NCBI GenBank assembly: GCA_029339195.1
Contig: JAPTJF010000549.1
Span: 1-37,801, forward strand
Reading direction: 5' to 3'
DNA from: Micractinium sp. NFX-FRZ
Taxonomy: Eukaryota; Chlorophyta; Trebouxiophyceae; Chlorellales; Chlorellaceae
Length of the DNA stretch: 37,801 nt
Position 1 is the stretch's first letter. Each line of letters opens with the position of its first letter. Below, piece after piece: positions 1-10,139 of this stretch. The translations under genes were made by a program, and so were the position numbers. The notes under the pieces were generated by a model. That model made no database searches and was not told the origin of the DNA. It was given only the letters and a program-made list of their open reading frames with translations.

Positions 1-270
1 GGAGGCAACACTGGTGGCTGCCGCCCAGCCTCGCCCGCTAGCCCCAGCTGACTAGCCGACTCCCCTGTCAACAACCACCCACCCACCCATTCACCCGTTG
101 CACTCAACACCCAAGAAAGCACCCGTGAGGCACCCCTACCCCCACCCCTCCCCCACACCCACCTATAAGGCATGTGGCCTGCTCCTCGGTTGCAACTTTA
201 CCACCCCATCCCGGCCCCACCCCACCAGCTACAAGCACCAAACATCAAGCATCAACAATGCCCACCTCAC
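1..270 (-). other. Incomplete intron 16 of the PCK gene
   Basis: The interval starts with the GTGAGG donor immediately after the last visible PCK exon and continues off the left edge. It holds simple CCCA/CCCACC repeats around 77-95 and 135-165. No conserved PEPCK coding block or other recognisable feature is seen. Confidence 0.75.
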
Positions 271-3200
271 AAAGTAGTACATGGCCTGCTCCTTGGTCAG
301 CTTGGCCACCGGGGGCAGCACGCCAAAGGCGTCGCAGCTGCAGGCAGCGACAGCCAGGCATGGGGCGGCGGGGTTGGGCTTCCCAGGCGGGCAGGCAGGG
401 GCGGCATCGCGCCAGGCCAGCGCCCCCCTGCACAGACTCAGTTCCGGAGACTCCCTCTGCTGCCTGCAGCCCGGCCAGCGCACACCACTCCTCTCTCCTG
501 CAAGCTCAACACCCCGGCCCCCGCCCAAGTTTGCATGTTGGGGCAGCAGGGGCACACGGCAGGGGGTGAAGCAGGGGTGCGAGGCAGGGAGCACCCCCAC
601 CCCAATATTACTCGCTCACCACAGCATGATGATGTTCTTGGGGTGGCCGCCCACGCATGGGATCTTGGCGTTCTCTGCAGGGCAAGGGGCAGGGCGTTAG
701 TGAAGGAAGCAGAGCATTAGGGGACGGGCGTACTGCAACTCAGGGAGGGCGGAGCCTGGGCGCTCTCAGCGGGGCATATGCCCCTGCGAGTTGCATGAAG
801 GCAGCGAGGGGTGGGGCAAGGTGGTCACACCTCATCAGGGGCAGCCGCTGGGGCCTGCCGAGGATCTACCGGGCAGCCCAGGCAGCTGCGGCAAAGCAGT
901 GCACGCCCCCAGCAGCACTTCAACAGGGGCAGCAGCGACGCCAGCGCAGGGGTCCCAGCGGCAGCAAGCAGCGCAGGACGCCAGCAGCCGGCGACGCATG
1001 TTGCAACCCTCGCACCCCAGCCAGCCAGCCAGCCGCCGTGGCTCACCGATGTGCTCGATGGGGTATGATGCCCGCGTGTTCTCCGTGATGCGGTTGGACT
1101 CGTAATCCACCACACGGCTGTCCTGCAGGGGCACAATGGTGACGCACAGGATTGAGGGTGGAAAAGGCCCCAGGCGTGTGTCAGTGTGTGTGTGTGTGTA
1201 GTGATCTGCGTGCTGCAGTCAGGGGGACGTCGCGCTGGCGCATGCGGGGGATGCGTGGGGAAGAGGGGGGCCCCGGGGGCAGAAAAGGGGTGCTGCTTAG
1301 AAGTTGGGGCGCGAGACAGAGTCCGCCTTGCACGCTGGCCACTCACCAAGTGTCCACCCTGCGCTTCAACACCCACACTTTTCCTGGCCCCACGCCACCT
1401 CGTAGCCCGGCGCCCCACCCCACCTCGTCAAACACCACGTTCTCCAGGATGGTGCCAAACTTGATGGCGCGGAAGATGTCTGGCTCGTTCTCCTGCGGGG
1501 AGCACCGTGCACACACACGTGTTCATGTCAGAAATGGGTGCCACGCTCTCCCAGAGACGAGACAGGAGGTGCAGCAGGTTTGGCTGCAGGTGATCGTGGG
1601 GCGCTAGTGGGTTGTGCTCGCCTCCTCATGCAGCACGTGGGTGGGAGCGGGTGGGGTGAGTGCAGGGGGGAGAGCAGATTTGGGGGGCATGGGTGCGGTG
1701 CATGCGGGGCAGGCAGGGGTTCATGCTTCCCAGCCAGCTGTACCCCAAACTGAACTTTCCACCATCCACACTCCTTGCCCCATCGGTCTTGGCGCAGCAG
1801 CCCCCTAAGTGTAGCGCCCACGCCTCCTCCAGCCCCCGTCCCCCTAAGCATGTTCCCACCTCCTTGAGGCCGATGGCCTTGGCGTGGCGGCCTCCACAAT
1901 GTTGAACCCACATCTACCATGCCCCCTAATCAGGCGGTACAACAAACACAGCGACAGTCCGGCAAGTTAAGGCAGGGGGGCCCACCTCCTGGAGTGGCAC
2001 CCTCCCTCATTGTTGAACCCACATCTACCACGCCCCACAGTCAGGCGGTACAACAAACACAGCGACAAGCGGGCGACTTAAGGCAGGGCGGCCGCACCTC
2101 CTTGAGGCCGATGGCCTTGGCATAGCAGCCGCCCTCAATGTTGAACACGCCGCGGTCGCTCCAGCCGTGCTCGTCGTCTCCGATCAGCGGGCGGCGGGGG
2201 TCGGCGGACAACGTCGTCTTGCCGGTGCCTGAGCCATACAGTTGGGGGTGATAGGGGAGGGGGGAGGGGGGCAGGTCAGTGGGTGGGAGCCACTGGGAGT
2301 GGCAGGCAAGGCAAGGCGGGGACAGGCAGAGTGCGGGGCTCGCAGGCAGGAGGGCATGCAGGCAGGAGGGTGCGAGGAGAAGCGGGTGGGGCATGCATTG
2401 TCGTGTTGTGCTGAGGCAGCACCCACCCACCCACCCACCCACCCACTTTCCAACAACACCGGCGCACCCGAGAGGCCAAAGAAGAGGGTGACGTCTCCGT
2501 CCTTGCCCTCGTTGCAGCCAGAGTGCAGGGACAGGATGCCCATCTGAGAGGGCAAGGGGGGGGCCGGGAGAGCAAGGTGGGTGATTCACTAGTACATATT
2601 TGTTTGTCAGGGGCGCATGACACTGCCAAGCATGCACCCGCCGAACCACCTCATCACGCGCCCTGCGCCCCACTGCAACCCCCCTCTTGCCTTGGGCAAA
2701 ATGTACTGCATCAGCGAGAACACGCCCTTCTTCATCTCTCCGGCGTACTGAGTGCCCAGGATGACCTGCAGGCGGGGGGGCGGCCAGGTGGCGGCGCCGG
2801 GGGTGGAGCAGGGGGCCGGCAAGACACCACAGGATGTACACCTGGCCCGGTGCATCAAGCCTGGGATGGCCTGGCCCACAAGCGCGGCTGCAGGCAGGCC
2901 CCTCTTTCCTTCGGGTTCCAAGCATGTGTCGATGTCACATGTCACACGAGCACACGTCACACAAGCACATGTCACACAAGCACGGTGCTGCCCACTCCTG
3001 GACCCGCTGTCGGCGCAGCACACACCGCCCACTGCCGCCCACCATTTCCCGCGTCTTGAGGGAGACGTCTATGGAGGTGGGGGAGGTCATGAAGGCGGTG
3101 TGCCGGTTGGCGGGGAAGGCGCCGGCGTTGTAGATGGTGAAGTCGGGGGCGCCAAAGCTGGCCAGCTCATCGTCAGAGGGGCTGCGGAGCACACACAAAA

Positions 3201-6200
3201 ACTCAGCACCAGCACCAGTTAAGGTTGTGAGAGAGTGTGAAGTCGGGGGGCACCAAAGCTGGAAATCTCGTCCTCAGAGGGGCTGCACGGGAGGGTTGGA
3301 AGGCAGGAGGGGCAGGGGTTAGAGGGGTAAGAAGGGAGGGCGGGGGAGGAGGGTCAGCAGGTGGGCAGTGGGAAGTTGGGCAGGCACGCCGGGTGGGTGC
3401 GGCCGCGCACCACCATGTGCCCTGCCCTGCCCCAGGCAGCCCAGCCAGGGGCCTGATCTGGCCCCATGCCCTGCCACACAGCCACCTAGCCCACTTTGCC
3501 TGCAGCTGACCGCCCTCCAACACCAGCTTGCTTGCGTCTCACCAACGGCTGCTGAGGCGCCCCACCCAGGCGGCAGCACAGCAATCCCACACGGCCACAC
3601 AGCCCCCCCTCCCTGCATTCAGCCACCCACCCACCCAGCGGGCTGGCCCCTCACCGGATGAGCATGTTGTGCATGAAGAGGGCGTGGTAGGGGCGGGCGC
3701 ACACGATGCGGACCTTGAAGCGCGCCTGGGGGTCCCACCCGGCAAAGCCGTCCAGCACTGCACGGGCGCGGGGGGTGAGGGCGTGTGGAGGGCGGAATGC
3801 AGGGGGAGGTGTGCGAGACGTGCTGACAACAGTAAGCTGCCGCCTCTCTCCCTCTCCATGCCGGCCCCCAACTGCCCGCCCACCCACCATAGAGGCTGTC
3901 CAGGGTGTTCAAGTAGTCGACCGCACGCTCACGGTTCAGGATGAAGGTGCTGCAGGGCGGGCGGGGCGGGGCCGGGGCGGGGGGACAGGGAGGCATTGCT
4001 GGCTCGGAAGGTAAGGGGCAGTGTGGGCGGGCAGGCGCTGTGGGTACATGCTCCACCCCACACTGACTCTCCACCCCACGCCACTCGCCCAACAGCATGG
4101 TGCTACCCACACACCACCCACCGTCTCCCCACCACATTCCCTTCATCTCCTCATTCACCAATCATCGAAGCAACTTCTACCCCCCCCCCCCCAACATTTC
4201 GTCCCTGCCCTCCCCCTGCCACCCCTGCCCCCGCTCACTGCTCGTCCATCTCATAGTTGGGGGACCCCGGCCCCCACCACACGTCTGACTCGCTGCCAGG
4301 CTCGCGCACTACCCGCTTGTCCCTGCATCCGTAGGAGGGATGGAAGGGCAGCAGGTGAGGCTGCGCGTTGGCAGGGCCGTGAGGGCAGCCGTCTGCTTCG
4401 TTGGGCTCCGCTCTCAGGCCCCCTTCACTGCGCGCGGTTGCCTGACAGCCCCATGCCCGACAGCCAGCAGAGCCGGGCACCAGCAACCCACGCCAGCCTC
4501 CCGCCGGCAGCCGCACTTTGGGGAGCGCCCCGTCTTGGCTCCCGACAGCGTGGCCAGCGCGCCCGATGCCACGATGTGCGTGCTGGGCTCCCGCCTGAGC
4601 GCGTGCTCGTACAGCTCAGCCACGCTGCACAGCAGGAAGCGAAGCGTAGTTCAGAGGCAGAAAGAAAAAGGAAGAGCAGGGGAGTTGGGCGGGAGGATGG
4701 GCTGGTATAGAGATTGAGGGCATGTAGACGCCATGCGACAAGCCATGCGACAAGCGGCAGACGCATGCACGGCCCTTGTTGTTTGCGGTCACCTGCGAGA
4801 CAAGCAAGCAGTCCTCGTACACATGTCACTTGCAGGAAGCAATCAGCAATGCTGCCTCAGCTGGCACGCACCGCCTGGCCCCCACCTGAGGTTGTGGTAC
4901 ACCACTGGCGGCTTCAACCCGATGTCTCCCATCTCACCAAACATCTCACGCACCACCTGCCACGAAAGGGTGGGTGCAACAGTGAGGTGTGTCCCAATTG
5001 ACCAACAGCGGGTGTGTGAATTGACCAACAGTGGGGTGTGTGCAAATGACCACGTGGGCTCACGCGCACCCTGGCGGGTCATGCGGCATGAATCAATGTG
5101 CTGGTTGATGGAGTAGTGCGAGAGTGCAGCATGGTTTATGACTCTTGACGCGTCGATCAAGAGGTGGGCAGGCAGGGGCCTGCCTGCCTGCCACCTGCCT
5201 GCCAGCATTACCTGGCAGGCAACAGCGGGGCTTGCCTCCCCTCCCAGCGCAGAGGGCCCTTCATCCTCCCACCCCTCCTTCCCCGTTCGCCCTGCCCTCA
5301 CACCTCAGTCTCAGCCTGCCCCGCCGCACTGTTGCCATTGCCGTCGCCGGCAGCGGCAGCATTGTACACGTGGCGGGGCTCCCGCACCGCAGCAGCTCCC
5401 GAGGTGGGGCTCATTGTGGCAGAAAGCGAGGCGTCCCGCACGCTGGTGTCTACGTGGCAAGGGGGGCGGCAGGGGCAGAGAGGCGGCGGTTGAGTCATGG
5501 GTGGGGTCCCAGGCGCGGCGGCAGCGTTGGGGAGTGTACCCAGCTCTGCGCGCCGGCACGCCACCTGAGCAGCAGCATTCAGAGCAGGCATAGCATGGCA
5601 CAGCATCCCTCCTCTTCAAGGCAGTTAGTTGCCCAGATGCCTGCCCACGGCTCCCCTATCGCCTCCCACCCCAGGCTACCAGGCTCGCCCAAAACACACA
5701 TGCACCACAACCCCACGGACCTCCTCCCCTGCCAGCCCCCCCGCCCCCTGGCCCCCTCACCCCGCTCCTTTCGTGTCTTCTGCAGGCTGTGCAGCTCGGC
5801 CAGGTCGGCGGCGCGCGGCGGGTGCGCCTCGCAGCCGGCCTGCATGGCACCGAGGCGCAGGAGGGCAACTTGGGTTGGCGATGAGCAGCGGGGCAAAGGC
5901 GGCGCACGGGGGGTGCACCTGGCAGCTGGCGTGCACGTGCCCGGGTGGATGAAGCAGCAAGGGCATATGGGAGAGCAGCAGGGAATTGTGTGTGCAGCTC
6001 AGGCAGGCAGGCGGCAAGCGGATGGTGCACCTTGCAGGCGGTCTGCGTGCAGGGAAGTGCAGGCGCAGGGCGGGCTGGCCAGAGGCAGTGCAGAGCAGCG
6101 GCATGTGAGCGGCGTGCGTGCAAGCAGCTCAGTGGCAAAGCACACCAAGCAGTGAGGCAGAGTGGGTAGGATGGGGAGTCAGGCAGGCGGTGCAAGGCCA

Positions 6201-6435
6201 TAGAGAGGGTGGCCATGCGCCTCGGGTGGGGCACCTGATCGAGGGGCCCGAACAGACTGGTCAGCACTGTGTGCCAGCCCCCCAAATGAACGGGTATCCA
6301 GCATGGCAACTGAACGGCTTGCCGCGGCAGCAGCAGCAGCAGCAGCAGCAGCGGCGGCAGCAGGGCGTGGGGCATGGTGCTCACCAGCCGGTGCAGGTCG
6401 CTGTCTTGTGAGCTGGTAGGAGCCGGCGGATCCAT
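271..6435 (-). CDS. PCK1: ATP-dependent phosphoenolpyruvate carboxykinase, 3'-truncated by window edge
   Basis: Converts oxaloacetate and ATP to PEP, CO2 and ADP (EC 4.1.1.49; gluconeogenesis and organic-acid metabolism, normally cytosolic). Exons in transcript order: 6435-6385, 5839-5761, 5449-5304, 4956-4886, 4624-4517, 4322-4239, 3949-3888, 3757-3655, 3181-3043, 2765-2691, 2543-2468, 2228-2098, 1492-1424, 1122-1047, 674-620, 337-271. All junctions keep frame and give 464 residues. Visible family motifs: TGRSPKDKR (Arg149), AGEMKK (Lys293/294), the P-loop [11 protein letters not shown] (about 329-339), and LIGDDEHGW with the metal-binding Asp pair (349-350). The last visible residues are KEQAMYYF; the conserved SGYTA block that should follow is absent from 1-270, so the next exon lies beyond the left edge. 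The start ATG opens a ~110-residue low-complexity N-terminal extension before the conserved core. Intron 10 has a GC donor. Identity is very secure; the exact start is less so. Confidence 0.96.
1855..2092 (-). repeat. Two tandem decayed copies of the PCK exon 12 3' edge inside intron 12
   Basis: Two units (1855-1980 and 1981-2092) precede, in plus coordinates, the true exon edge at 2093 onward. Each carries a version of the exon end plus following intron text, including the shared segment CAGGCGGTACAACAAACACA. The distal unit still reads [11 protein letters not shown] followed by a GTGGG donor, against [10 protein letters not shown] in the real exon. The middle unit is more decayed. The intact exon is 2098-2228. 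Confidence 0.85.
2936..2980. repeat. 15-bp tandem repeat, three units, PCK intron 9
   Basis: Units resemble CACATGTCACACAAG with small changes between copies. The array lies wholly inside an intron, so no coding role is seen. Confidence 0.8.
3224..3290 (-). repeat. Decayed copy of the PCK exon 9 5' edge inside intron 8
   Basis: On the minus strand, a GTGCAG acceptor is followed by codons for [11 protein letters not shown], matching [11 protein letters not shown] of the true exon 9 (3181-3043). One extra C in a homopolymer then shifts frame, after which DFT is recognisable in the next frame. The copy therefore keeps a plausible 3' splice site but could not encode the enzyme. Confidence 0.85.
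4986..5053. repeat. 24-25-bp tandem repeat, about three units, PCK intron 3
   Basis: Units share the pattern GGTGTGTG followed by AATTGACCAACAG; the third is degenerate (CAAATGACCA) and runs into a CACGTG hexamer at about 5052-5057. Intronic, no coding role. Confidence 0.75.
5167..5188. repeat. Short inverted repeat in PCK intron 3
   Basis: Arms GGCAGGCAGG (5167-5176) and CCTGCCTGCC (5179-5188) could form a tight hairpin in DNA or in the unspliced transcript. Further GGCAGGCA-type repeats follow, so it may be only a by-product of simple sequence. Confidence 0.6.
6328..6363. repeat. CAG-rich microsatellite in PCK intron 1
   Basis: Eight CAG units are interrupted by two CGG units and followed by two more CAG units. 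The tract lies upstream of exon 2 and about 20 bp inside the exon 1 donor, so it is non-coding in this gene model. Confidence 0.85.
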
Positions 6436-7253
6436 CTGCGCTGCCGAGCCACCCTTGGGGCTGCACCAATTGACAGCAGGCAGGGGACGGTGGCGGGCAG
6501 CGGCGTGGAGGTGCAGCAGCGGCCGGCGCCGAAAACGGGCTAATCGTGGCCAGTGCTTCACGAATCGATCACATTCATTGCAAGTGTCTTGCTGGAGCAC
6601 AACTCGCACCCCAAGCGCGCTGTGTTTGGGTTTGGTCGTGGGCTTCACGCAAGGCGCGCCGCCGCAATTGTGGTCTGTGCCTGCTTGCAGCCTCCGCGAC
6701 GCACCTTACGCGTACTATCCATTGTGGTGTGCGTTTGTAGGGTGATGGCAGTGCCGCCGGCCGCCGCGCCGCGCTCCGTGTCAGCGGGCGGCCAACGCCT
6801 TCACTCCCGCAGGAGGAGGTGGCTTGCATCTTCATGTGGTCGTTGACTGTGAATGGCAAATAAAGGTGCAGCTGACGGCCCCAACAGCCCTAGCCGCCCC
6901 TGCTGTGCCCTGCTTTGCGATGCCGCAGGCGCCGCCTGGGCAATGCCATCCCCGGCAGCCCCAGTGGTAGGGCCTCTGAGAGGCAGACGACCTGCTGATA
7001 CCCGTGAAAAGTGGTTCACAAGCACCAGGGCAGTTCTTGAGCACGCAATGTTCCACAGCTTTGCTGCACTGTGTGATACTCCCCAGGCGGGCTGGCCGAT
7101 TCAGTGAGATCCCTCTCAGGGAGGTGGGAGGGCACTTGGGTGTCATGCCGTGCCGTGGGTGCCGTGCGCGGCAGCCGATGCAGCCATGCATCCAGGGATT
7201 TCGCCAGCGCTAGGCATATCCCACACATGAGTCACAATTTTGCTGTTCTGCAT
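6436..7253. other. Intergenic: PCK 5' flank and 3' flank of the downstream membrane-protein locus
   Basis: No gene is supported here. The interval should contain the PCK promoter (reading leftward) and the 3' flank of the membrane-protein cluster. I see no convincing TATA box, RNA gene or repeat. Open frames on both strands lack family motifs and coherent splice structure. Confidence 0.5.
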
Positions 7254-7430
7254 CTAACGCAGGCCTATGGGCAGCTTGCAGCCCAGCCAGCAGAAGGACA
7301 GGCAGCAGCGGCACAGAACGGCGCGCTCCAGCGGTTTAGGGAACGCCTGCCAGCACCGCTGCAGCGCGCGGCTCCCATGCGCAGCCGCCTGCCCCGCCTG
7401 CCCCGCCAGCGTGGCATGTGCCCGGCAGTT
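7254..7430 (-). pseudogene. Orphan copy of the terminal exon of the tandem membrane-protein family
   Basis: The minus strand reads a diverged form of the last exon end found in both neighbouring paralogues. It keeps the core SFCWLGCKL and ends at its own TAG (7256-7254). Over the last 34 alignable residues, 20 match the paralogue at 7493-9845. The preceding part of the terminal exon (the hydrophobic segment) and exons 1-5 have no counterpart, because the space upstream is the adjacent gene. It is most simply a truncated duplicate. An alternative last exon of the adjacent gene is possible, but I see no clear acceptor for that. Confidence 0.7.
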
Positions 7431-7492
7431 TGGCCACGCCCACTGGCTGGTGATTCGCCTTGGGCACATCACCCCAACTGCCACAGCGCATG

Positions 7493-9845
7493 TTACAGGA
7501 AGCCCAGGTAGAGCTTGCAGCCCAGCCAGCAGAAGGAGGCCACGGTCCAGCACATGATGGCGCGCTCCAGTACGTCAGGGAACGCACGCCAGCACGAGTG
7601 CAGCGCGCGGTTGGCAGCACCGGCCGCCTGCCCCGCTAGCATGCCAACGTGACAAAATCGGGCGGCCCCGCCGCCGCCTCGCCCGCCGGCAGCAGCGCCA
7701 CCGCTGCCTGCTGCCGCCGCTGGTGCCGCTGCGGGCGGCCGCCAGAAGCAGAACGAGTGCAGCAAGGGGAGGAGCACCCCAACTAGCAGGGAGGTGAAGG
7801 AGAGCACGGCTGAGCAGACGCTGGGAGCCGGCGCCCCGCCTGCAGGCAGGGAGGGGCGGTCAGGCAGGCAGGCAGGGGAGGGTCGGGCTTTGAAGCAGGC
7901 AGACAAGCAGGGAGGCAGGCAGGGGAGGGCCGGCCAAGCAGGCCGGAACGTGAGCTGAGCAGGTGCTCCTGCCTCCAAGCCCCCTCACCGGCAGCCACCC
8001 TGGCACACACTGCTGATGGCAGCACAGCCACAGCGCACCTGAAATCATCGCCCGCACCGTCTGCGCCCCGTCTGCTGCCATCGGCTGCAGCGCGAGCATC
8101 GGAGCCGCAATGACGTCTGCGACGGCAGCCGTGGCAGCTATGCGCTGCTGGGAGAGCGTGTCCTGCAGCAGCTGCAGCAGGGAGGGACGGGGGGAGGGGA
8201 GAGCGGCACGGAGTGTGCGCCTCACCGCACCATTGGGCCAACCCACAACAGAGGGGCTGTGGTGCTGACCGATCTGAGGAGGCTGAGCTCACGTGGCAGG
8301 CAGACGGCGCTGGGCAGCTGCCAGCCCCGTTACAACTGCCACTCCCAAGCCGCCCCCTGCCCTGGCACCGGCAGGAGCTCTGGGGACCACAGCTGGCGGC
8401 CTGTGCCCACACGGCGGTACGATGCAGCGTGCCCCGCTCCCCTCACCCGAGTGCTGCAGTACCCGCCCGTGTTTGCCGACAGTGCAAGCAGCGCCGCCTG
8501 GGTGAGCAGGGTGGTCATGGGGGGGTGGCACAGAACAAGGGCTGGCGCGGTGGCAGCAAAGGCGCGCGTGCCTGCGGGTTGGACATGGGAGCGGGGGTGA
8601 GTGATGGCCACATGCACGTGCAACGCCCCGTCCGTATGATGGTCTGCGCCTGTCGCGAGCGGTGGCAGCGGCAGCGAGCGCTCAAAACGTGCTTATTATA
8701 TTATAATTAGAGAATAATGCGTGCCGTTGCCATTTTTGCCCCTGTGACCACGCCTGCCAACCATCCAGGCGCATTCAGCCTACCGGATACCAGCTAGCTC
8801 CCGGCCCACAATCGCACCTAGCACCAACCGCAGCAGGTCGAGCACCGCCCCCCACGCCCCTGGCTGGGCCGATCGGTTGAGCACCACGGCTGTGCCCGCC
8901 TGCAGCCAAGGCACCCCGACCAGGTTTGCGCACAGGCAGGCTGGACAAAGCGACTGCCAACAGGCAGGCTGGCTGGGCAAGTGGGCAGCTGGCAGGCTGG
9001 CTGGGCAAGTGGGCTACAGGCGGCGGCGGAGCAGGGCGGGGCAGCGGGGTGTGCTGCTGCTGGCTGCTGCCGGCGCCGCTGAATGGTGCTGCCACCAGAG
9101 CTGCAGCCTGCTCCCGATGATGCCGCCCAGCAGGGGGCCAAACTTACCGCAACCGCCCGGTTGCTGGGGGGCAGGAAGGCCGCAATGCGGACGGCAGGCA
9201 CCAGCCACTCCCTGCACAACAGCGGGTCAATGAGGCGGGGGACGTATGGGTGGCTGCTGCTGTGAGGGCAGCCAAGGGCGTGCGCAGGCGTAGTGCATGT
9301 GCTGTACCGCACAGCTGGAATGCGCATGATGATCATCATGGAGCGGTGGGCATGCAGCGTGCGGCTGCGTGTGCGTGCTGCACATTGTTGCCAGGCATGC
9401 TGCAAACAGCACCCGCCCATGTCAGCGCAAATCTCAGGCTGCACGGCTCCACGCATGCATTCTCCACCGTGCATTGCGACGATGCGTGTCCACACCTGTT
9501 GTGCCAGTAAAAGGACGGCCGCAGGAGGGCGAGAAGCAGGGTGGCAAAGTAGATGGATGCAATGCACGAGGGCCCGGCGCGCTCCCATGCGCTCCCCTGC
9601 GACCTGCCAGCACACGCCAGTGCGGTTAGCGCGGTGAGGCTCGACATGAATGCGAAACCAATTTGGTCCATTGGGAGGGCCCCCGGGTGGTGCATCGATG
9701 CCGCGGAGCCTGGCGACGCGGCAGGCCGCCGCCGCCCAGCGGGGGCGGCGGTCCTGGCTGTGGGGGCGGCGGCGGCAAAGCCGCGGCTGCTGCTGCCGGC
9801 GGCGCCATCCCGGCTGCCATCAGCGCGCCCCGGCGCGCGGCGCAT
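7493..9845 (-). CDS. Multi-pass membrane protein of unknown function, paralogue A
   Basis: I do not recognise the family. Six exons: 9845-9496, 9211-9148, 8899-8818, 8571-8447, 8171-8039, 7839-7493; frame is continuous and gives 366 residues. The ~50-residue N-terminus is Ala/Arg/Gly-rich. Hydrophobic stretches follow at about 60-80, 90-113, 174-200, 220-238, 255-282 and 345-366, so a polytopic membrane protein is likely. Conserved blocks shared with paralogue B include RIAAFLPPSNR, TLLTQAALLALSAN, GGRGGGG and SFCWLGCKL at the C-terminus. The start was chosen by matching the length of B's N-terminus; an internal Met just before the first hydrophobic stretch is an alternative. The TGTAA motif overlaps the stop codon. 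Exons 2, 3 and 4 are exactly the same length as in B, which is strong evidence that the model and gene are real. Confidence 0.85.
8688..8722. other. AT-rich island in intron 3 of paralogue A
   Basis: A short stretch rich in TATTATATTATAATTAGAGA stands out sharply against the surrounding GC-rich DNA. It lies between exon 3 (8818) and exon 4 (8571). No coding or RNA function is visible. Confidence 0.6.
8963..9018. repeat. 28-bp tandem duplication in intron 2 of paralogue A
   Basis: Two adjacent units both begin GGCAGGCTGGCTGGGCAAGT and differ only at their last few bases. Intronic and recent-looking. Confidence 0.85.
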
Positions 9846-10104
9846 CGTTGCGCGCAACCCTCGCAGCGGTGGCGCAACCCTCGGACAAGCTGAGGGTTGT
9901 GGCAGACGGTGGCGGTCGCGGAGTGTTTTAAGACGTCGCTGACAGATTTTGGGGTAAGGTACGCAAGCGACACGGCTCTGCAGGCTTCTTGACAGTACAT
10001 GTCCAGGCGAACGCCTCGACCGTTGATACTGCTGTACTGCACATGTGTGGTGCAACTAGTGTGGTACGTAGACTAAGTTAGGCACTGCTTTTTAGGGAGG
10101 CGCG
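9846..10104 (-). promoter_or_regulatory. Presumed 5' flank of paralogue A with a hairpin near the start
   Basis: This is the upstream side of the paralogue A start codon. An inverted repeat with 8-bp arms CAACCCTC (9875-9882) and GAGGGTTG (9892-9899) lies about 30-55 bp upstream of the ATG. It could fold in the 5' UTR. No TATA box is clear. The promoter assignment is by position only. Confidence 0.35.
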
Positions 10105-10105
10105 T

Positions 10106-10139
10106 GGGGTGGGGTGGGGTGAGGGCTCACCCACCCCAC
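10106..10139. repeat. G-quadruplex-type tract and inverted repeat
   Basis: Three GGGG runs separated by single T, then GAGGG (10106-10125), form a canonical G4 pattern on the plus strand. The tract is followed directly by its near complement CTCACCCACCCCA, so a hairpin is also possible. The sequence GGGCTCACCCACCCCACCCA recurs at 10456-10475. Confidence 0.75.

Noticed and set aside
3181..3290. The exon 9 echo as a true alternative PCK exon
   Set aside because: An extra base shifts the frame after FGAP, so it cannot encode the enzyme. It is kept as a repeat and a possible unproductive splice site.
5145..6155. Plus-strand open frame of about 336 codons opposite PCK exons 2-3
   Set aside because: It is antisense to exons with perfect phase continuity and has no recognisable motif.
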